A DNA stretch of 64,000 bases from Acheta domesticus (taxonomy: Eukaryota; Arthropoda; Insecta; Orthoptera; Gryllidae), in the NCBI GenBank assembly GCA_031308135.1, contig JAHLJT010000631.1, positions 192,292,281 to 192,356,280 on the forward strand, given 5' to 3'. The position numbers and the translations under genes were made by a program. The notes under the pieces were generated by a model. That model was not told the origin of the DNA, ran no database searches, and was given only the letters and a program-made list of their open reading frames with translations. Below are positions 22,880 through 32,906 of the stretch, piece by piece. Position 1 is the first letter of the stretch. Each line of letters starts with the position of its first letter.

Positions 22880-23268
22880 AGAGAATGTCTATTTATCCGA
22901 TTTCAGTGTATGATATGGCGTTAGATTCAGGGTGCATCTCGCCAGCGCGCTCTTATTACTCACAATCTTTTTCAATATGTCGCCGCAGTATGTAAAACAT
23001 TTTTAAAAATTCGATTCGGCTATTTTACTGTGAAAAAGGATTAACCAGGTGAATTCTCTCAATCAAGGTGACAAACGCCGTTTTGGAAATGAAAACATCG
23101 AATCGTAGGATTAAAAATACTCTCTTACGTTTATCTCCGCTTGTTTTTTCCGGTAGTGAAATGGTAATGGAAGATCTTAGAAGTACAATAAATCTAAAAT
23201 ACGATGTGAGGAGATGGAAATGGTGCTGATATTTACGCAATAGTTCGATTTTTTTCTTTTTGAAATCA
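22880..23268 (+). repeat. GC-cored repeat, copy 2, cut by the assembly gap
   Basis: It starts with CTATTTATCCGATTT and GGCGTTAGATTC (the end of one unit), then the unit homologous to 18345-18085 in inverse orientation, up to TTTGAAATCA, where the N run begins. In copy 1 the sequence that follows this point leads into a very GC-rich core, which may explain why the assembly breaks here. Confidence 0.7.
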
Positions 23269-24268
23269 NNNNNNNNNNNNNNNNNNNNNNNNNNNNNNNN
23301 NNNNNNNNNNNNNNNNNNNNNNNNNNNNNNNNNNNNNNNNNNNNNNNNNNNNNNNNNNNNNNNNNNNNNNNNNNNNNNNNNNNNNNNNNNNNNNNNNNNN
23401 NNNNNNNNNNNNNNNNNNNNNNNNNNNNNNNNNNNNNNNNNNNNNNNNNNNNNNNNNNNNNNNNNNNNNNNNNNNNNNNNNNNNNNNNNNNNNNNNNNNN
23501 NNNNNNNNNNNNNNNNNNNNNNNNNNNNNNNNNNNNNNNNNNNNNNNNNNNNNNNNNNNNNNNNNNNNNNNNNNNNNNNNNNNNNNNNNNNNNNNNNNNN
23601 NNNNNNNNNNNNNNNNNNNNNNNNNNNNNNNNNNNNNNNNNNNNNNNNNNNNNNNNNNNNNNNNNNNNNNNNNNNNNNNNNNNNNNNNNNNNNNNNNNNN
23701 NNNNNNNNNNNNNNNNNNNNNNNNNNNNNNNNNNNNNNNNNNNNNNNNNNNNNNNNNNNNNNNNNNNNNNNNNNNNNNNNNNNNNNNNNNNNNNNNNNNN
23801 NNNNNNNNNNNNNNNNNNNNNNNNNNNNNNNNNNNNNNNNNNNNNNNNNNNNNNNNNNNNNNNNNNNNNNNNNNNNNNNNNNNNNNNNNNNNNNNNNNNN
23901 NNNNNNNNNNNNNNNNNNNNNNNNNNNNNNNNNNNNNNNNNNNNNNNNNNNNNNNNNNNNNNNNNNNNNNNNNNNNNNNNNNNNNNNNNNNNNNNNNNNN
24001 NNNNNNNNNNNNNNNNNNNNNNNNNNNNNNNNNNNNNNNNNNNNNNNNNNNNNNNNNNNNNNNNNNNNNNNNNNNNNNNNNNNNNNNNNNNNNNNNNNNN
24101 NNNNNNNNNNNNNNNNNNNNNNNNNNNNNNNNNNNNNNNNNNNNNNNNNNNNNNNNNNNNNNNNNNNNNNNNNNNNNNNNNNNNNNNNNNNNNNNNNNNN
24201 NNNNNNNNNNNNNNNNNNNNNNNNNNNNNNNNNNNNNNNNNNNNNNNNNNNNNNNNNNNNNNNNNNNN
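23269..24268. other. Assembly gap, exactly 1000 N
   Basis: A run of precisely 1000 N indicates a fixed-size scaffolding gap of unknown true length. It truncates ITIH copy B in its sixth recognised exon. Open frames running through the N are meaningless. Confidence 0.99.
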
Positions 24269-24417
24269 CCGTGTTCCTTTGCCCCTCCGTCGCCGCCACG
24301 AAGCCCAGTCCGCGCACCCACACGCGCGCCTCCGCGGAGAATGTCAGAAGCGAGAAGGCATCGCACTCGCGGAGCTCCGACAGGATCGCTGCTATTGCTT
24401 CCTTCATCTGGAAGCAG
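24269..24417 (-). pseudogene. ITIH copy B exon 6 (VWA), truncated by gap
   Basis: After acceptor TTCCAG the exon reads MKEAIAAILSELRECDAFSL and continues LLTFSAEARVWVRG. This is very close to copy A exon 36226-36433 (VREAIAAILSELRESDTF). It is in frame until the gap at 24268. Confidence 0.8.
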
Positions 24418-24569
24418 CCGGCATTTCTTAGGAACATAACAACGCGAAAATGCCACTGGTGATAATTGATTGTACGATGCAACTTGTGTAGAATTTGTAT
24501 CAAGAATCTACTTATTTACAATTATTAATAACTGTACTAGTTCTATTCATTCAGTTTCGTACTGCCTAC

Positions 24570-24736
24570 CTGTTGCATACTGCTGCTGTGCATTAAATGT
24601 CCACGTCAAGCACGAAGATGATAATGTTTTGGCATAAGTGACTGATACTCTGGTAGGGAGAAGAAGTGGACGAAATATCCTTCTTCGCCATCATCAGCAG
24701 TTGTGACGTGTCCATGTTCTCGACATCGTACTGAAC
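24570..24736 (-). pseudogene. ITIH copy B exon 5 (VWA start), frameshifted, MIDAS lost
   Basis: It reads VQYDVENMDTSQLL, then needs a frame change to give DGEEGYFVHFFSLPEYQ, and a second change to give IIFVLDV. Where copy A has DVSGSMEGRKIEQ, this copy has DVDI followed by a stop, so the DxSxS metal site is gone. Splice sites (CACCAG acceptor, GTAGGC donor) are kept. Length is 167 nt against 168 in copy A. Confidence 0.75.
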
Positions 24737-24970
24737 CTGGTGATGAAATGGCGGTTTTATTAAACGAATTATAATATAAATTATTTTCATTTACAGTCAC
24801 TGGTTTCTAATCATTTATAGTCATAAAAAATGCAGGTTGCATTTGCTTCGTCTTGTACATTTAAGAGCAATTCATTATTGAGGAATTAAATCATTTGCAA
24901 TATATAAATTTTCGAAGAAATGCTTATCTTTGAATGCTGACAAGTGGGAAGTTGTCGCCTGGTGACACAC

Positions 24971-25072
24971 CTCCAGCATCCCCCGCACGCCGTCGCCCGT
25001 GGCCAGTCCTGCGCTGCGCCTCCTCGTCCGCCTCCCACCGCACCAGCGCCTCCGTCGCGACTCGCGCTGCAC
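24971..25072 (-). pseudogene. ITIH copy B exon 4, frameshifted
   Basis: EALVRWEADEEAQR is followed, after one surplus base, by LATGDGVRGMLE. It matches copy A exon 37102-37197 (EALVRWKPDEEAQRQLASGE). The donor is GTGTGT. The acceptor could be at 25073 or a few bases inside. Confidence 0.7.
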
Positions 25073-25145
25073 CTGCGCACAGCAACCACCGCACCACTCA
25101 CCCTCCTCCCTTTTCCTCTCAGTCCTCGCCCAAGAGCCTCCTCAC

Positions 25146-25284
25146 CGTGGCCAGCCGGTTCGTCCGGGCCCCTCAGCGGCGGCGTCCACTTCGCTGTCCC
25201 GCTGCCCGGAGCTTGGCCACCCGCACCAGCGTCCAGAGGGGCCGAGTCCCGGACGCGCGCCTCCACCAGCAGCCGCTGCACCAC
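25146..25284 (-). pseudogene. ITIH copy B exon 3, frameshifted
   Basis: VVQRLLVEARVRDSA is followed, in a different frame, by TLVRVAKLRAA. It is nearly identical in nucleotides to copy A exon 37293-37428, but 139 nt against 136. The expected in-frame length is 135. Confidence 0.75.
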
Positions 25285-25351
25285 CTGCGGCACCAGTCCC
25301 TGGCTGAGTGGGCGTGGCCTAGGGTGAGAGGGGGTAAAGGGCGGGGCTCAC

Positions 25352-25589
25352 CTGGCCCGGGTCGAGCATGAGGGCGCAGGGCGGTAGCGGCCTTGCTCGC
25401 GCGCCAGCAGCTGCTCGTAGGTGAGGTTTGAAGGCGGGCCTTGTCGCGCGCCGCCACGTTTGAGCGCCACCGTGAAGAGGTGGCGGGGCGAGCGCTCAGC
25501 TGCACGTGCGCCGCCTCCTGCTTCTCCGCTGGCGCCTCTTCGCGGCGCTCCACCACACTCACAGGGCAGGCGTGCCTCCCCACGGTTTC
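25352..25589 (-). pseudogene. ITIH copy B exon 2 (second half of VIT), frameshifted
   Basis: VVERREEAPAEKQEAAHVQL aligns with copy A GREEARAEYQQ...AAHVQL, lacking about seven residues. Downstream, single-base changes in runs (GCCAACC to GCCACC, CTCAACG to CTCAAACG, GGCCGCC to GGCCCGCC, TTCAACC to TTCAAACC) break the frame repeatedly. The 5' third has diverged from copy A while the 3' two thirds plus the intron are almost identical. Confidence 0.7.
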
Positions 25590-26270
25590 TTCGAACAAAG
25601 AAGCCGTTTCGGTCTTTAATTAATCGAGTGTGTTGAAGGACTCTTCTTTTTTGAAAGCTCTTACAAACTCATTCTTACGACACATAGACCTAGGTTTGGC
25701 GGCATCTCTAAGAAAAATTGGTGAACATTTGACTCATGTGATACCCTAGTACAGATTCGCGGCACCGCAAACGCTAGCAGAAGATTCGAAAACGATTACC
25801 GGTCCTGAGCCTGTCCCTGCTTTACCGGCCCCGAGCGTGCTCGCTGCGCGTTTTTGTCTGTGACAACTGCTCCACGTAATTTTCCGACAGAGTATGGAAA
25901 AGATCCTCTCTGCACACCTTCTGTTTATCAGTGGCACAAGTGTTTTATTGACAATGGTGCGGTAAAACAGCCGAACCTCTGGTCGACCCCATGCGCCTGA
26001 TCACGTAGAGCAAATGAAGCAAACTTTGTTAACAGTCCTAAACATCAATCCGGTGTGCTTCTAGACAGCTCGGTGACCCACGTACGCGTGGGGGGGGTGT
26101 TGAGAAAACGACTGCATTTTAAACCATGCAAGTTGCAAGGTGCAAGAACGAAAATAAACGGATAGCATTGCTCGTAAGGACATATGTTTAGAAATGCTAC
26201 ATTATGGTTGAGCCGAGGTGCGCAAATCGCATGGTCCCCACGCTCACTGTGGCTCACTCTAACATCCGTT
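25590..26270. other. Intron of ITIH copy B, anonymous
   Basis: Between exon B2 and the inverted HER copy. No domain or element ends were recognised. Confidence 0.4.
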
Positions 26271-28439
26271 TTACTTTCCCTTATACATACGTATAAACGT
26301 AGTATAGGGAAAATTATGTAGTGCTGCGCGGAAGAAGTAATACTGCGCAAATTTCCGGCAGAAAAAAATTCATTTTCCGGGTTCTGATAACGAAAATGAG
26401 GATAAAACCAGTTGCTAAAAAACTCCCCTAATACGTGGTGTTGGCAGAATCCCTATTTGTAGTTCCTTAATACCGAAAAAACCAATTGAAACCAAAACGT
26501 CCAAAAACGTCTGTCAGGGGTATGTGAACAACATTAGCGCCTAAACCATACGTACAGTTTCTTCCAAAATGAATAATCCCCGGTCGATCTGATTCCACTC
26601 GAGACGCCGCGATTTTCAAAAATTTTCTTCAATATTTGGGGGGTTTACATAAAGCTTTACATAAAGCCTCCCGGACATTTTCAAAATTTTCCCAAAAATG
26701 GCTAAAATTTTTTCTTTAAATTTCTTGTCAGGATAGAGTAAAATACACTTATATAGGTGGCATAGATCATATTTTCACGGTTAACTCTGAACTTTTGAAA
26801 ATTGCAAAAGTTTGAATTATGTTCGGCGTCTTCTACAACTACAAAATTGAGGATAAGAGTCTTCCTCCAATAAAATTTGTTGTTCAAAATGAATTCTTTC
26901 ATTAAGGTCAGGTATATTTTTTTGAAAATTGTAGTAATTTTCTCATAATATTGCCAGAAATATTTGCAATTTAAAAAAAATTACAAAACCAATATTTTCT
27001 CAAAAAGAGCTCTAATTTTTTCTTTAAACTTTTGGTATGGATATTGATAAATGTACTCTTTAAAATGTCATAAACGCCATAATATTATATTTGTGACTTT
27101 TTTTCAAAAATCACAAACAAGTAATTTTTTTACTTGTCTCTGCACGTCGTAATATTTACACTAATTGCGAATTGTTCACATTATTATATTACGAGTACAT
27201 GTGTTGCCCAGGCTATCCCGGGATGAGCCGCGTCGTCGATTTGGTGCTGACGTTTCGGCCAACATATTATGGCCTTCCTCAGAGCGCACTGCTGCCAATG
27301 GCTAGCGAAGCCGCCTAATATAGGGGAAAAAGAGTGAACGTCACTGGAACGGCCAATAGGAAGCGTGCAGGTGGTACGGTATTGGTGAAGGAAAGATAGA
27401 GCTATAGTGAGGCGGGGGGGGGGGGCGAGTGGGACGCAAGAGAATGTGGCAAGGGAAGAGGGTAACCATGGGAAACCACATGGTTTCCCTCTTCCCTTTG
27501 CCACATTCTCTTGCGTCCCACTCGCCCCCCCCCTGCCTCGCTAAAGCTCTGTCTTTCCTTCACAATACCGTACCACCTGCACGCTTCCTATTGGCCGTTC
27601 CCGTGACCTATCACGTTTCCCCCTTCTCCCCTATATTAGACGGCCTCGCAAGCCATTTGGCAGCAGTACGCTCTGAGGAAGGCCACAATATGTTGGCCGA
27701 AACGTCAGCCACCAAATCAACGACGCGGCTCATCCCGGATAGCCTGGACAACATGAATTCCGGCCGCGGAAGCCTACGCAATCATACGAGTACATGTGCT
27801 TTAAACAATGTCAAGTAAACTTCCTCGAGAACTCAACCATTTTATGTGAAAATAGCTCAAAATTCCGCGTTTTCAAAAACGCTCAAACCTCGTTTGGTCA
27901 TAAATGGCTGTAAGTTTTTTCTTCATACTTTTCGAACGAATAGTGCTAATTGCACTCTTTAATATGACGTAAAGTTCAATTTGGGTTGTTTTTTTTTTCA
28001 AAAACTTAAATGAATTTTTTTAGATCTCTCACACCGTTAATATGCATATTTCCTTCAATTTGTGAACTCTATTGTATTTGTGAGTTGATGTAATTCAAAG
28101 ACTTCTAATGATGTTTTTCGAAAATTCAAAATTTTCTGTGTAAAAGAGCTTGGAATTTCACATTTTCAGTAACGCTTAAACGCCATTATCTTTGAATGGC
28201 TCCAAATTTTTCAAAGAAAATTGCCATTTAGTACAAGGTTTTACTGTTCTTTAATATTATAAAATTAATATTTCCGTTTTACCATAAGGAAACCAAAAAA
28301 TTAAGAAAATGTCAAAAAAATGTACTTTGTGCCGCGATAGCTAGCAGCTGGCCAGAGTATGTGCCAATAGCTAGCCGAGACCATAGGAAATAGAATACTA
28401 ACGCGGGAAAGTCTGTGCCATTCTGCAGCACCTCTAGTT
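26271..28439 (-). mobile_element. Hairpin-ended repeat (HER), full-length inverted copy split by a foldback insertion
   Basis: On the minus strand it starts at 28439 with AACTAGAGGTGCTGCAGAAT followed by GGCACAGACTTTCCCG, and ends at 26271 with a hairpin closing in GGGAAAGTAAAA. It holds four diverged 310-bp-type units. Subtracting the 581-bp foldback plus one 14-bp duplication leaves about 1.57 kb, matching the plus-strand copy at 20626-22257. It lies in the large intron between B1 and B2. Confidence 0.7.
27204..27784. mobile_element. Foldback element with 14-bp target duplication and hammerhead-like cores
   Basis: Two arms of about 280 bp are inverted copies meeting near 27475 (GGAAACCACATGGTTTCC). 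The direct repeat TACGAGTACATGTG flanks it at 27190-27203 and 27785-27798. Each arm carries CTGAGGA-A-GGCC-loop-GGCC-GAAACGTC: plus strand 27673-27706, and minus strand as the complement of 27249-27282. The CTGANGA...GAAAC arrangement around a GGCC stem is the catalytic core layout of hammerhead ribozymes, known in the terminal repeats of Penelope-like retroelements. The arms differ at several positions. No reading frame of note. Confidence 0.75.
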
Positions 28440-29440
28440 TTTTTTTTCTTTTGGGGGTTCATTTAGTCCACCGATTGTTCCACCCTAACCAGGTTTCTAG
28501 AAGGGCTGAGTGCTAGAATTTGTCTCACAGTTGATCAAGTTACGACTGACAAGCTACAGCTCGAATGGCAAGAAATCGACATCAAATGGGATGTGTTATG
28601 TATGACCAATAGAAGACACATAAAATCTTCTCAAGTAAAATTTGAATCTGTTAATTAAAATTTGATCCATTTTCCTAAATATTAACACCGAAACCATAGC
28701 AGTAAGATGAATGAATAAATGAATATGAGCCTAAAGTCTTTACTGAAACATCCTATATTACTTTCGTGGGCAACATGGTCATCTCATGGGGACGCTGCTA
28801 ATGTATTGGACCGACAAAATCATTAGATTAAACTTGGTAATGATTTTCAAAAGCAGAAAAACCTAAATATACAATTCTTTCTTCACGTTGAAAGAAACAT
28901 AATCCTTTACATGTACACTTGTAAGTCTAGCCTTAAAGATATCTATGGAAAAGTAGAACGTTCTCAGTCAGTGTAGGTAAAACTTTAATTCCAGTTCAGA
29001 ACGTATTACTTCAAAATCATGAACTTTTGAGAACAGAAAATACTAAAGTCGCGCGTTTTCCTTGGAGAGGGAAGAAATGCAAAGAATTCCTAGCCAGGAG
29101 GCATTCTGCCTGCATAGTAGTATCTGGTACAACGAAATATACATAAATGTAACGAAACTATTGTGAAGTTCGGTAAGATTAAAATGTTTTGGAAGAGGCC
29201 TTAGAGCCTAATCCAATAAGGCTGATGATGTTGCTCAAAGTTGAATAATTGTATTGTCATGTAATGAACTTCCGTGTATGATACAAAAACACTTCATGCA
29301 CGTTACTTTGAATTGACAACGATACTGAATTGATAAAACTATCACCTTACGTGGGGGCCTTCGCTAGGTATGCGGAGCGGACAGTCATGCATTCACTTTT
29401 GTGTCTATGTTGCTTTACGTATCCGCTACTGAATACTTAC
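28440..29440. other. Intron of ITIH copy B, anonymous
   Basis: AT-rich sequence between the HER copy and exon B1, with no recognised element. Confidence 0.4.
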
Positions 29441-29598
29441 ATTTCCAAGCCTGAAATGAAGGCTTCGTCGGGAAGCACTGCAGTGAACGTCAGTTGCTGA
29501 GACTCGTTGGCAGGATTCTCCACAACACCCATCACTTGTGTTCGCGCGTAGCGATGAAGGATGTCCGACCGTATTTCCAGGGTTTTAATGTCACCTGG
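29441..29598 (-). pseudogene. ITIH copy B exon 1 (start of VIT), intact
   Basis: The acceptor CTGACCAG is followed by PGDIKTLEIRSDILHRYART, then QVMGVVENPANESQQ and LPDEAFISGLEM, with donor GTAAGT. The length (158 nt) and phases (starts 0, ends 2) equal those of copy A exon 45064-45221. The frame is undamaged, and the splice sites are stronger than in later exons. Confidence 0.85.
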
Positions 29599-29644
29599 CT
29601 GGTCAGAGTATACGAAAAGGTATCAATGTAATGTTTTTGAAGCA

Positions 29645-30235
29645 CTGTATATTTATTCCACAAAGCAAACTGTCCGTCCGTCCGTGAACACTGCTAGCGC
29701 CTAAACTATACGTACGATTTCTTCCAAAATGGATATTCCCCGGTTGATCTGGTTCTAGTCAAAGCTCTGAGATTTTGAAAAAAATTCTGTAAAATTTGGG
29801 GGTACTTTACATGAAGCCACCCGGACATTTTCAAAATTTTCTCAAAAACGTCTCCAAATTTTTTATTTAAATTTCTTGTAAGAATAGAGTAAAATACACT
29901 TATTAAGGTGGCATTGGTCCTATTTTCGCGGATAACTCTGAATTTTCGAAAATTGCAAAAGTTTAACATTTTTTCGGCGTTATTCTGGAACTACAAAATT
30001 GAAGATGGAGATTTTTCTTTCAAATATTTATTGTCCAAAGTAAGTTCTTCCATTTAGGTCATGTGTACTTTTTTGAAATTTGTAGTAGTTTTCGCGCAAT
30101 ATTGCGTGCTATATGTGCAATTTTAAAAAATTACAAAAACAAGATTTTCTCAAAAACGGCTCCGAATTTTTTTAAAAAATTTGGTAGGGATAGTGCCTAA
30201 TGTATTTTATGAGATGACGAAACTCCAGCATGGAA
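29645..30235 (-). mobile_element. Hairpin-ended repeat fragment, inverted
   Basis: The minus strand shows HER interior units (GGCTCCGAATTTT... and CATTTTGGAAGAAATCGTACG) and the GTGTTCACGGACGGACGGACAG block, ending without the 3' hairpin near 29645. It lies just 5' of exon B1. Confidence 0.65.
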
Positions 30236-30289
30236 ACATGCAATTATATTCCCAACCCTCAAGTTAAATAAAAAAGAAAGCCTTTAGAA

Positions 30290-31470
30290 ACGTTTAAAAA
30301 TGCCTATTTACACCATCAACGCAATTCCCGTAAAACAATTCGGATTTTCAGAAACATCACCACACACCACCTATTACTTTGCATGTCAGAACACATCTAC
30401 CCCGTCTTTTAGAGAAAACATCATACTATAGTCATCTTTCTAGATGTTGCCCAAACATTCGACCAGATCTGACACATGGCATTAACCCATAAACGCAAAG
30501 AAGCAGGTACACCTTTGTCATCTTATCCAAATAATCAACAACTTCCTTCAAGGTAGAACCTTCTCGGACACGGTCAATAACAGCTGATCAAACCCTCAAA
30601 CTGTCAAAGCAAGATTACCACAAGGCTCGCTGCTTTCGCTGCCCTTTTTCGATCTGTTCATGGCAGACTTTCTCAAACTCAACTCAATTAAAGTAGCGCT
30701 GTTTGCCGATGACACTACAATTTATTTACCCGGCAATTCATTAGATTATACTAAAACTCAACTTCATTTATGCCTTAATCTTCTCTACAGCTGGGCCTCC
30801 AAAATAAAAATAAAATTAAATCCAACAAAACTTCTGTAAAAATATTCACCCTGAGACCATGTAACCATCCCATTCCTCTTACATTAAATAAGGAAGTAAT
30901 TAACTGGCACCCATGCAACAAACCCATCAAGTATCTTGGATTATTAATAGATAGACAATTAAACTGAAAACAGAATATAAATAATAAAATATTACAGGCT
31001 ATAAACTACAAATGCACCATGGTTTATCTCCAACCAACAGTTGCACAATGAATTCAAACTCGAAACAATAGAAAACCACATCATGCATCTTTCCTCACAG
31101 TTTTACCATAGCTTACCTTAAATCACCAGAATATGTCCCACCGGTTAGACAGAAACCTCACCCATACTCGTATAAAAAATCCATTTTCTTTCTATACTTT
31201 CCATACAAAGTTTTCCGAAATGTAACTTCCCTGAGGTCTCCCCATGAAGGATTCTTCCCCCAAAAATGTAATTTTTAGAATTAAAATGTTTACAAGAAAA
31301 TGTTTATAATAAAATTAATAAAAAAGGTTCAGTGCACGAATAATGATCCGCTCGTCTTGCATCATTAAAGACTAGATAGTGACCACTGTACGATTTGTGG
31401 TCTAATGTTTTCCTCTCACCAAAACCGTTTACAATGACACGTTTCGGGGTTCCAGTTCATCCAGATATCT
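30290..31470 (+). mobile_element. Jockey-type LINE reverse transcriptase fragment, degenerate
   Basis: Recognisable in shifting frames: an RT segment with GSLLSLPFFDLFMADF (about 30627), IKVALFADDTTIYLPGN (about 30689; intact FADD catalytic box), then LNPTKTSVKIF and IKYLGLLID (about 30929). A C-terminal H-C-x2-C motif lies at about 31384. Stops and frameshifts are frequent. It lacks the endonuclease and ORF1. FADDT with YLGLxxD is the Jockey pattern. Confidence 0.8.
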
Positions 31471-31963
31471 ACCTTACCGACGCGCTTTCATTGTGTCAAA
31501 GGATTACCCCTTTCCATTCCTTAACAATAAATTCCCTCTTCGGAATGATTTAACCAGAGAAATTCTATTTCTGTGGCTCAGACAAAAATTGACAGACGGC
31601 AAAGGGGCGTGGGCGATGGTGGAGGAATATTGCAGAATGACGCAAACGCTCGTTATCCATTTTCTGAAATGCAATGTACGATTTAATCATTTTATTTTCA
31701 GGAGTTTAAATACCTTTTGCGCCTCACTTCGGCGCAGTGTTTTTTTTATTTCTTTAATTCGAATGTATTCTTACTTATCAACATTTTTTACCTTATTAAC
31801 TCCTACATTTTCGACAGATCCAAAACAGAGAGAATATCCAAGTATCCTCTCGCTTTTTACACTGACTGTACGTTAAAGTCAAATTTCCGCTGATTGGTAG
31901 AAAACATCCTATAAATATGTTTTCTTTAGAAGCCAAATTCATCGAGCGTGCTTTGCGTTTTAC

Positions 31964-32098
31964 CTCCACAACGTACAGCTTGCGCGTGTTCTCTGCCCGT
32001 TGTGGATTTGGAGTAGAAATGGGAGCGGAGTCTGGGAAAGCTGCCCGTCTCCGCTGGAGCATCTGGCTTCCCATGCGGGCAAGCAGCTCTTGAACACG
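31964..32098 (-). CDS. Candidate exon of unknown protein (E2)
   Basis: Between acceptor AAAG and donor GTAAAA the minus strand reads RVQELLARMGSQMLQRRRAA, then FPDSAPISTP and ENTRKLYVVE: 45 codons with phase 0 at both ends. The preceding exon E1 ends in phase 0 and the following ITIH B1 exon starts in phase 0, so E2 could be the region just before the VIT domain of copy B. It bears only a vague likeness to the pre-VIT exon of copy A (TTKASRKM). I do not recognise the protein. The first half looks helical, the second half is proline-rich. Confidence 0.45.
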
Positions 32099-32369
32099 CT
32101 TTCTTTAATGAAAGTAAATAAAAATTAATATTTCGATAAATATATTTTGGAAGTTCACTTTTCTTCAACTTGCGTTGTGTGCATTTAAACATTCTCCATT
32201 TGGCCGAGAGATAAAAATAAAATGGACAGCTGCCAAATCATATTAGCCAACGGTGGTGAAATGACGTCGAATCATTTCTAATGTTACTCAACGAACATGA
32301 CACAACCTCAATTTAGTTATAGATTAAGGTCAAAATAATAGTTCACATGACTGAACCAGCCGTACTCAC

Positions 32370-32446
32370 GATGACGCTTGATTCTTCATTTTTATATGCC
32401 ATTTCTCGGGCCACACGTGCACAGAATTCTACGGCGACGCCACAAT
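32370..32446 (-). CDS. Candidate exon of unknown protein (E1)
   Basis: Acceptor GATTGCAG and donor GTGAGT bound 77 nt, open in only one frame: CGVAVEFCARVAREMAYKNE, then ESSVI. It begins with two bases of a split codon and ends in phase 0, joining E2 in frame. It would continue either copy A past its last exon (phase-compatible only through a weak GTTTGG donor) or the 5' part of copy B. Function unknown. Confidence 0.45.
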
Positions 32447-32628
32447 CTGCAATCAAAATTACAAATGATTAATGAAAATGCATGGAACAAATTATGCACG
32501 TCTTCATAAAGTCGTGTAGCATTTTTGTTAAGTTATTGCAAAAAACTATAAACAATAGAGCTTTCATAGTATGTCATATAAAAGAGGAACTCAAATGTTT
32601 TTTTATGTTACTGCAATTGCTTGTAGTA

Positions 32629-32854
32629 ACCTCGTATCCCGAAGTATCCTAGTATAGGCCCATAAGTATATTGCCAATCTTGTCAAAAGTCTTTGAAAAG
32701 CTTCTCCTCTAGCGGATACTTCCAATCATAGCAGAAAATAATATCATTTCAGACTATCAATTCGGCTTTAGACTGAAACATGTACCTACTGAAGAAATCC
32801 ACAGAATAGTGAAAGTCATAAATGAAGCACTGGAGAAGAAACTAAATTGTTTGC
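32629..32854 (+). mobile_element. Jockey RT fragment between 20-bp direct repeats
   Basis: It encodes, with one in-frame stop, PISILPILSKVFEKLLL, then RILPIIAENNIISDYQFGFR and IHRIVKVINEALEKK: the LPxLSKVFEKxL...HQFGFR block of Jockey-like RTs. The 20-mer TACTGCAATTGCTTGTAGTA lies immediately on each side (32609-32628 and 32855-32874). Both ends of the RT are missing and there is no poly(A) tail. Confidence 0.75.
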
Positions 32855-32906
32855 TACTGCAATTGCTTGTAGTACCCGGATTCGTCGTAGTTGGCGTTTT
32901 GTAAAG

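Larger units (their letters stand above)
24269..29598 (-). pseudogene. ITIH-like gene copy B (VIT + partial VWA), disrupted
   Basis: Six exons on the minus strand parallel those of copy A in order and length: 29441-29598 (VIT start), 25352 to about 25589 (VIT end), 25146-25284, 24971-25072, 24570-24736 (VWA start) and 24269-24417 (VWA, cut by the gap). ITIH proteins are secreted, and in vertebrates their heavy chains bind hyaluronan. Exon B2 carries about six single-base indels, B3 and B4 further ones, B5 at least two plus loss of the DxSxS metal-binding motif. B1 and B6 are clean. Exons for the rest of the VWA domain and C-terminus are missing or lie in the gap. Many indels sit in homopolymers and could be consensus errors, but the MIDAS loss cannot be explained that way. 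Confidence 0.75.

Noticed and set aside
23025..24503. Long frames of 396-492 codons
   Set aside because: They run through the 1000-N gap, where no codon is known.
24934..25636. Plus-strand frames of 60-145 codons rich in Pro/Ser/Ala
   Set aside because: Antisense shadows of GC-rich ITIH copy B exons, with no domain.
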